From NCBI GenBank assembly GCA_020626545.1, contig JAHKZS010000123.1:1-11010 (forward strand): DNA of 11,010 bases. Reading direction: 5' to 3'. Source of the DNA: a bacterium (GTDB lineage: Bacteria; Bacillota; Clostridia; Oscillospirales; Acutalibacteraceae). The position numbers and the translations under genes are program-made. Shown piece by piece: positions 7,794 to 11,010 of this stretch; within the stretch, counting starts at the first letter, position 1, and each line of letters begins with the position of its first letter. The notes beneath the pieces were generated by a model, which was not told the DNA's origin, searched no databases, and worked only from the letters and a program-made list of their open reading frames with translations.

Positions 7794-7831
7794 GCTCAGT
7801 TTGTCCCTACGGGACAACGAGCTGAGGTTTT
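7794..7831 (+). terminator. probable intrinsic terminator; also a CGCTCAGT-frame palindrome
   Basis: A seven-bp stem, TTGTCCC (7801-7807) with GGGACAA (7811-7817) and a TAC loop, is enclosed by CTCAG (7795-7799) and CTGAG (7822-7826) and followed by GTTTT (7827-7831). This is a plausible terminator for the three-gene operon. An alternative outer pairing (GCTC 7794-7797 with GAGC 7819-7822) has the same frame as the hairpin at 10955-10985 near the window end. Confidence 0.55.
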
Positions 7832-8001
7832 ATCCAAAACTTTGAGGTGTTGTCGAAATCTTTGATTTCGGTAACAATACCCATGCATAGCTGTTTTGGG
7901 AAATAAAACCCATGCAGAGCTGATGGCTTAATTGCCATTTACGCCTTATCCGCCCACGGTATAAGCGTAAGGTTTAATATCTATTTGTGGGCGGAAAGGC
8001 T
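7832..8001 (+). ncRNA. structured leader before the glycosyltransferase gene (unassigned)
   Basis: No gene is visible, but the stretch is full of pairing potential. One hairpin spans 7846-7881: GGTGTTG with CAATACC (one G-U pair) and CGAAATC with GATTTCG around TTT. A tandem imperfect 14-mer follows (7880-7893 and 7909-7922), then a small ATGGC/GCCAT hairpin (7923-7938). The last element is a hairpin at 7941-7968 whose loop CCGCCCAC (7950-7957) is complementary to GTGGGCGG (7987-7994) next to the ribosome binding site. It matches none of the riboswitch classes I can recall. It may be a regulatory leader or a cluster of degraded repeats. Confidence 0.35.
7880..7922 (+). repeat. imperfect direct repeat of a 14-mer
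   Basis: CCCATGCATAGCTG (7880-7893) recurs as CCCATGCAGAGCTG (7909-7922) with one mismatch and a 29-base period. The spacer contains TTTTGGG, which can pair with the CCCA of either copy, so two exclusive hairpins are possible. Confidence 0.6.
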
Positions 8002-9024
8002 ATGGCAATTAGTATGATAATAACTATAGGCGTGATAGCTTATAACGAAAAAAACTCAATAGGCTCGCTTCTTAAAGATATATGCGCTCAATCCTACGAC
8101 CATAAAAAAATTGAGGTTATCCTTGTAGACAGCTGTTCTACCGATAACACGAAAAAAATTATGGAAACATTTAAGAAGAATAACATAGCGGATTTCTACG
8201 ACGTAAGCGTGCTTTCTAATCCTAAGAAAACTCAGCCGTGCGGTTGGAACGTTGTACTTAACCACTACAAAGGCGACGCTGTAGTAAGGATAGACGCCCA
8301 CGCTTCTATCCCGAGCGACTTTATCGAGAAGAACGTCGAAACCTTAAAAGGCGGAGAGTATATTTGCGGCGGATTCAGACCGAATATTATCGACGAACCG
8401 ACGCCGTGGAAAGAAACTCTGCTCTTAGTCGAGACCTCGATGTTCGGAAGCTCTATCGCTCCATACAGACGCCAGCAAGGTAAAACCTACGTAAACTCTC
8501 TGTTCCACGGAGCTTATAAGAGAGAGGTTTTCGATAAGGTAGGATTATTTAACGAAAAGCTCACTCGTACCGAAGATAACGAAATCCACTACAGAATCCA
8601 GAAAGCCGGTTTTAAAATCTGCTTTAATCCCGAGATTATCTCGTATCAGCACACGAGAAACAATTTAAAGGGTATGATTAAGCAGAAATACGGCAACGGT
8701 AAATGGATAGGACTTACGCTATCGGAGTCGCCTAAGTGCCTTTCGTATTACCACTTTGTGCCGTTCTTATTCGTAGGCGCGCTGATACTTTGCTCGATTA
8801 TAGCGTGTATAGGTTATCCGCTATTACTCGAGATACTGCTTCTTTTATACTCGATGTTCGACTTCGTAAACACAGTTAGCTGTTTTACGATGAGAGATAT
8901 ACACATCCACTACTTCCTGCTTCCGCTCCTATTCCCGCTTATGCATATAGCGTACGGCGTGGGAACTATAGTCGGAATACTCGAAATACCGTTTTGGAAA
9001 AAAAGTCAGAAGAAAAAGGAATAA
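8002..9024 (+). CDS. family 2 glycosyltransferase, ExoA-like
   Basis: This enzyme adds a sugar from a nucleotide-sugar donor to a lipid-linked saccharide at the inner face of the membrane. Numbered from ATG at 8002 (340 residues), the GT-A domain begins with IGVIAYNE (9-16), then DSCSTDNT (43-50), the metal motif in RIDAHASIP (DAH at 98-100) and TEDNEIHYRIQKAG (190-203), where the acidic pair is the likely catalytic base region. The VRIDAH arrangement and the following GG-F-R pattern resemble the succinoglycan ExoA subgroup. Two to three hydrophobic segments (about 251-293 and 304-331) anchor the C-terminus, which ends in a lysine-rich tail. A GTG at 7987 could add five residues but has no ribosome site. 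ATG at 8002 has GGAAAGG at 7993-7999, close to it and partly inside the pairing region of the leader. LicD follows three bases after the stop, so the two form an operon. The donor and acceptor sugars are not known. Confidence 0.88.
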   Translation: MAISMIITIGVIAYNEKNSIGSLLKDICAQSYDHKKIEVILVDSCSTDNTKKIMETFKKNNIADFYDVSVLSNPKKTQPCGWNVVLNHYKGDAVVRIDAHASIPSDFIEKNVETLKGGEYICGGFRPNIIDEPTPWKETLLLVETSMFGSSIAPYRRQQGKTYVNSLFHGAYKREVFDKVGLFNEKLTRTEDNEIHYRIQKAGFKICFNPEIISYQHTRNNLKGMIKQKYGNGKWIGLTLSESPKCLSYYHFVPFLFVGALILCSIIACIGYPLLLEILLLLYSMFDFVNTVSCFTMRDIHIHYFLLPLLFPLMHIAYGVGTIVGILEIPFWKKSQKKKE

Positions 9025-9027
9025 GCT

Positions 9028-9876
9028 ATGGCTGAGATTATTAACTTAAGCGAGGCTGAACTTCGCGCGCTTCAGCTTAAGGAACTCGATATACTTAAAC
9101 ATTTCCGCGATTTCTGCGACAAAAACAATATCACATACTTCGTATGCGGCGGATGTCTTATAGGCTCGTTGCGGTACGGAAAGTTTATCCCGTGGGACGA
9201 TGACGCGGATGTGTTCATGCCGAGGGACGATTACGAGCGGTTTATTAAGGAGTATTTAAACTCCGAGGAAAACAGCGGGCGGTTCGTACTGCTCAACGAA
9301 ACCGACGAAACATTTACGAGAAACAGCTTCGCGACCTTGGTCGACACAAGCGCGACGCTTGTAAAAAATTATCAGAAAGATTTACATATTCCCCACGGCG
9401 TAGCTTTCGACATCTTCCCCATAGACGCCAGGCCGTCGGGTAAAGTTAAAAAATGCTTTCAGTTTTTCTGGTGTATAATTTACTCGCTTTTCAGGGCGCA
9501 GACTATCCCCGAAAAGCACGGCGGAATTATGACGCTCGGAAGTAAAATTCTACTCGGAATTTTCAGGAGCTACAATATCCGAAAGAAGATTTGGAAATTC
9601 GCCGAAAAGCGTATGACCAAGTATAAGCTCGAGGACTGCGAGTACATATGCGAGCTATGCGCGGGCCCGAGGATTATGAGAAACGAGTACCCGAAACAGC
9701 TTTTTGAGTCTACTGCCGAAATCGAGTTCGAGGGCGAAAAGTTCAAGGCTATGGCGGGATATAAAGAGTACCTCTCGATAGCGTTCGGCGAGGATTATAT
9801 GACTCCCCCGCCTAAAGAAGAACAGGTTATATCCCACGACCTCGCGTATTTGGATTTAGATAAACCGTGTAGATAA
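9028..9876 (+). CDS. LicD family phosphotransferase
   Basis: LicD-type enzymes transfer a phosphorylated alcohol, classically phosphocholine from CDP-choline, onto sugars of teichoic acid, LPS or capsule. This 282-residue protein has the domain in full. It shows E-L-R-x-L-Q-L-K-E-L-D-I-L (11-23), the nucleotidyltransferase-like GG-C-L-I-G-S-L-R-Y-G-K-F-I-P-W-D-D-D-A-D (41-61, with metal-binding D57-D61), P-R-D-D-Y-E-R-F (65-72), FDIFPID (127-133) and the C-terminal YLSIAFGEDYMTPPP (about 249-263). It has no membrane segment, so it acts in the cytoplasm, probably on a lipid-linked intermediate made by the glycosyltransferase next to it. AAGGA in the last codons of that gene is the ribosome site. 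I see no licA/licB/licC choline genes in the window, so the transferred group could be choline phosphate or another one (ribitol, glycerol or ethanolamine phosphate). The stop codon overlaps the start of repeat copy B. Confidence 0.9.
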   Translation: MAEIINLSEAELRALQLKELDILKHFRDFCDKNNITYFVCGGCLIGSLRYGKFIPWDDDADVFMPRDDYERFIKEYLNSEENSGRFVLLNETDETFTRNSFATLVDTSATLVKNYQKDLHIPHGVAFDIFPIDARPSGKVKKCFQFFWCIIYSLFRAQTIPEKHGGIMTLGSKILLGIFRSYNIRKKIWKFAEKRMTKYKLEDCEYICELCAGPRIMRNEYPKQLFESTAEIEFEGEKFKAMAGYKEYLSIAFGEDYMTPPPKEEQVISHDLAYLDLDKPCR

Positions 9877-9942
9877 ATTGAAAATGGAAAATTTCGGTCG
9901 GCAGACAGAATAGTTATTAAAACTACCTCTGTCATCCGACCG
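9875..9942 (+). repeat. interspersed palindromic repeat, copy B
   Basis: The 19-base block AAATTGAAAATGGAAAATT (9875-9893) is identical to that of copy A and begins inside the LicD stop codon. A palindrome at 9895-9942 follows: CGGTCGG with CCGACCG, GACAG with CTGTC, and TAGTT with AACTA. It has no proper U-tract on the plus strand, so as a LicD terminator it would be weak. It lies in opposite orientation to copy A, about 8.6 kb away. Confidence 0.7.
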
Positions 9943-10004
9943 TATTTCATAGTTTACTATTATCGAAGATATATGCTCCGCAAGCAAAACTTGCATAAAA
10001 ATAT

Positions 10005-10050
10005 TGTCGGGAAGATAGTTCTATCCTTTATCAGAACTATCTTCCCGACA
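10005..10050 (-). terminator. perfect 18-bp palindrome, likely folT terminator
   Basis: TGTCGGGAAGATAGTTCT (10005-10022) and AGAACTATCTTCCCGACA (10033-10050) pair perfectly around a 10-base loop. On the minus strand the stem is followed by ATATTTTT, giving a U-tract three bases after the stem, so it should end folT transcription. On the plus strand it may also stop LicD readthrough, though the bases after it (TTCATTATTC) are a poor U-tract. Confidence 0.7.
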
Positions 10051-10068
10051 TTCATTATTCATTATCCA

Positions 10069-10629
10069 TTATACTTTTTTTATAATCTTTCCCGTGGCTT
10101 TTCCCAGCGCCAGTATCAGCAGTACCGATGGTATAAACTTAATCGCCTCGCTGATTAATCTTGTCCACAAATAGACCTCGAAGCTTGTACCGCTGCCCAT
10201 TCCATAGATAAAGTACAACCAATATCCCGACAGCAGAACCTCAATCAAAACAGCGTTTATCGTCCAGGAAATCAATACGGTTTTTATATTAACATTATTC
10301 TTATAAAGAAATATACCGAGAATTAAGCCCGTTAATATTCCGTTAAGCGTAAATCCCGGAAAATAAGCTCCGCCGCTCGCGGGATTTATAAAGAACGAGA
10401 GTATATCGCCCAAGCCTCCGACCAAAGCCGCGCCGATAGGTCCGAAAACTGCCGCCGCTATAGCTATCGGCAGAAAGTTTATGCTGATTTTAAGCATATT
10501 TCCGAACAACGCCATAGTCGAATTGGCGAAGATTCCGACAACTACCCTTATCGCGAGCAACATAGCTAAGGCGACTAATCCGTACACGTTAGTTAATTCT
10601 TTTACAGAATTATAAAATTTGCTTTTCAT
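10069..10629 (-). CDS. folate-type ECF transporter S component
   Basis: This 186-residue membrane protein captures folate for an energy-coupling factor transporter and works with the shared EcfA1-EcfA2-EcfT module, which is not in the window. Family features are visible: F-L-P-I-A-I-x-x-x-x-F-G-P-I-G-A-x-L-V-G-x-x-G-D-I-L (52-77) and the FolT hallmark Y-F-P-G-F-T-L-N-G (89-97), with about six hydrophobic segments (14-36, 47-73, 75-80, 94-109, 115-142 and 157-176). Length is normal for a group II S component. The start has AAGGAG (10640-10635) at a good distance. The upstream THF riboswitch independently supports folate as the substrate. The gene appears to be alone and ends before a strong palindrome. 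Confidence 0.92.
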   Translation of the reverse strand: MKSKFYNSVKELTNVYGLVALAMLLAIRVVVGIFANSTMALFGNMLKISINFLPIAIAAAVFGPIGAALVGGLGDILSFFINPASGGAYFPGFTLNGILTGLILGIFLYKNNVNIKTVLISWTINAVLIEVLLSGYWLYFIYGMGSGTSFEVYLWTRLISEAIKFIPSVLLILALGKATGKIIKKV

Positions 10630-10634
10630 TTTCT

Positions 10635-10659
10635 CTCCTTGTAAAAGATGTTACAAAGG
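10635..10659 (-). promoter_or_regulatory. hairpin that can hide the folT ribosome binding site
   Basis: On the minus strand, CCTTTGTAA (10659-10651) can pair with TTACAAGG (10644-10637), with one bulged T. This takes in most of the AAGGAG site at 10640-10635. It lies just after the riboswitch terminator. If it forms it would dampen translation initiation; whether it does is not known. Confidence 0.4.
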
Positions 10660-10685
10660 AAAAAGCGGACAGCACAGCTGCCCGC
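10660..10685 (-). terminator. expression-platform terminator of the THF riboswitch
   Basis: On the minus strand, GCGGGCAGC (10685-10677) pairs with GCTGTCCGC (10673-10665), nine bp with one G-U pair and a 3-base loop, followed by TTTTT (10664-10660). This is an intrinsic terminator between the folate aptamer and folT, which fits transcriptional OFF control by folate. Confidence 0.88.
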
Positions 10686-10697
10686 CTTACTTCTAAT

Positions 10698-10798
10698 GTA
10701 ACAGTGGGATGCGAAACTTACACCGCAGTTAAAAACTTTCGTCTTTCCGACAACTCCCCGTTCGAAAAGCACTTCACGCGTAAATTTCTACTCTGTGA
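10698..10798 (-). ncRNA. tetrahydrofolate (THF) riboswitch
   Basis: The minus strand shows the conserved parts of the folate riboswitch in order: AGAGTAGA, CGCGTGAAGTG, AACGGGGAGTTGTC, ACGAAAG, GCGGTG and CGCATCC. The long P2 helix pairs GAAATTTAC (10788-10780) with GTAAGTTTC (10721-10713), nine bp with one G-U. P1 can be ACAG (10796-10793) with CTGT (10704-10701). The aptamer starts within a few bases of the predicted transcription start. The downstream terminator and the FolT gene agree with folate sensing. The match is by eye to the known class consensus, and the gene context makes it firm. Confidence 0.92.
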
Positions 10799-10806
10799 AC
10801 AGTTTT

Positions 10807-10835
10807 ATTATATTACTACACTAAAGAAATGTCAA
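10807..10835 (-). promoter_or_regulatory. consensus sigma-A promoter of the folT transcript
   Basis: On the minus strand, TTGACA (10835-10830), a 17-base spacer and TATAAT (10812-10807) match the housekeeping consensus exactly. The predicted start is near 10800, immediately before the THF aptamer. With such a strong promoter, control must fall mainly on the riboswitch. Confidence 0.9.
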
Positions 10836-10849
10836 TCATTTCTTTTTTG

Positions 10850-10935
10850 CTCTATAGGAAATTACTCAAACCTTGTATAAAAATTTAAACAAAACTTTGT
10901 TAAGGACAATATAATCTTGCCTAACTCCTATAGAG
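10850..10935. repeat. 10-bp inverted repeat enclosing an AT-rich segment
   Basis: CTCTATAGGA (10850-10859) and TCCTATAGAG (10926-10935) are perfect inverted copies 66 bases apart. Between them lie a small palindrome (AACAAA-AC-TTTGTT, 10888-10901) and a TATAAT at 10910-10915 with no good -35. There is no reading frame inside. It could be a pair of operator sites, a very small inverted-repeat element or chance. Confidence 0.4.
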
Positions 10936-10954
10936 AAAAAATATTTATATTGTT

Positions 10955-10985
10955 CGCTCAGTAGCACGCTGCGCGCGCACGAGCG
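10955..10985. repeat. GC-rich hairpin with CGCTCAGT frame
   Basis: CGCTCAGT (10955-10962) is followed by a 7-base arm, a TGC loop, a 7-base arm and CGAGC (10980-10984, then G). Outer pairing is CGCTC with GAGCG. The inner arms AGCACGC and GCGCGCA pair except for an A-C and an A-A mismatch. The frame and spacing match the palindrome at 7793-7822. The remaining bases to 11010 are GC-rich and hold no gene I can identify. Confidence 0.45.
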
Positions 10986-11010
10986 ATAACTATACGAAAG
11001 CGGCCGCGCC

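Noticed and set aside
7880..7922. CRISPR-like repeats
   Set aside because: Only two 14-base copies with one mismatch, no third unit and no cas genes. Treated as a tandem repeat in the leader.
7763..8001. T-box, c-di-GMP, SAM or glycine riboswitch before the glycosyltransferase
   Set aside because: None of the conserved words of these classes is present, such as the T-box GGTGG-ACCGCG or the c-di-GMP aptamer cores.
9973..10158. Plus-strand 61-codon frame after LicD
   Set aside because: It spans the 18-bp palindrome and runs into folT antisense. No ribosome site or protein character.
10850..10935. Insertion sequence with terminal inverted repeats
   Set aside because: The enclosed 66 bases cannot code for a transposase and no target duplication is evident. 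Kept only as an inverted repeat.

Overview
The window looks like chromosomal DNA from a gut-type Clostridia, probably Oscillospiraceae/Ruminococcus-like. This is an inference from moderately AT-rich DNA with strong AAGGAG-type ribosome binding sites, a lysine-rich secreted protein tail common in that group, a PepV-like dipeptidase, a DUF975 membrane protein and a THF-riboswitch-controlled folate ECF transporter. I count nine protein genes. There is no CRISPR array, no tRNA or rRNA gene that I can recognise, and no transposase.

Layout. 1-253 is an AT-rich leader with a possible promoter. 254-1105 (+) is a secreted protein with a lysine-rich C-terminal module. 1106-1276 holds an interspersed palindromic repeat (copy A) and a bidirectional terminator that also serves the convergent gene. 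1274-2377 (-) is a LytR-CpsA-Psr (LCP) wall-polymer ligase, and 2522-3121 (-) is a YfbR-like 5'-deoxynucleotidase. The 3122-3227 gap carries two promoters that face each other. 3228-7762 (+) is a tight three-gene run: YfhO-like GT-C membrane protein, PepV-like M20 dipeptidase and DUF975 membrane protein. 7751-8001 is an unusually structured intergenic region with several hairpins, a tandem 14-mer and a possible pseudoknot over a ribosome binding site. 8002-9876 (+) is an ExoA-like family 2 glycosyltransferase followed by a LicD-family phosphotransferase. 9875-10050 carries repeat copy B in the opposite orientation to copy A, then a perfect 18-bp palindrome. 10069-10629 (-) is a FolT-type ECF substrate-binding component. 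Upstream of it lie a clear tetrahydrofolate riboswitch, an intrinsic terminator and a near-consensus sigma-A promoter. 10836-11010 has no gene; it holds an inverted repeat and a GC-rich hairpin.

How it fits together. LCP ligase, YfhO, ExoA-like glycosyltransferase and LicD all belong to families that build, decorate or attach envelope glycopolymers, so the middle of the window is best read as a small cell-envelope polymer neighbourhood with housekeeping genes interleaved (nucleotidase, dipeptidase, folate uptake). I do not see a convincing new defence or mobile system in the proteins. The less ordinary material is in the non-coding DNA: two families of small palindromic repeats (one present as an inverted pair about 8.6 kb apart, the other with a conserved frame around different self-complementary cores), the structured leader before the glycosyltransferase, the opposed promoters, and a folate switch with a possible second hairpin at the ribosome binding site.
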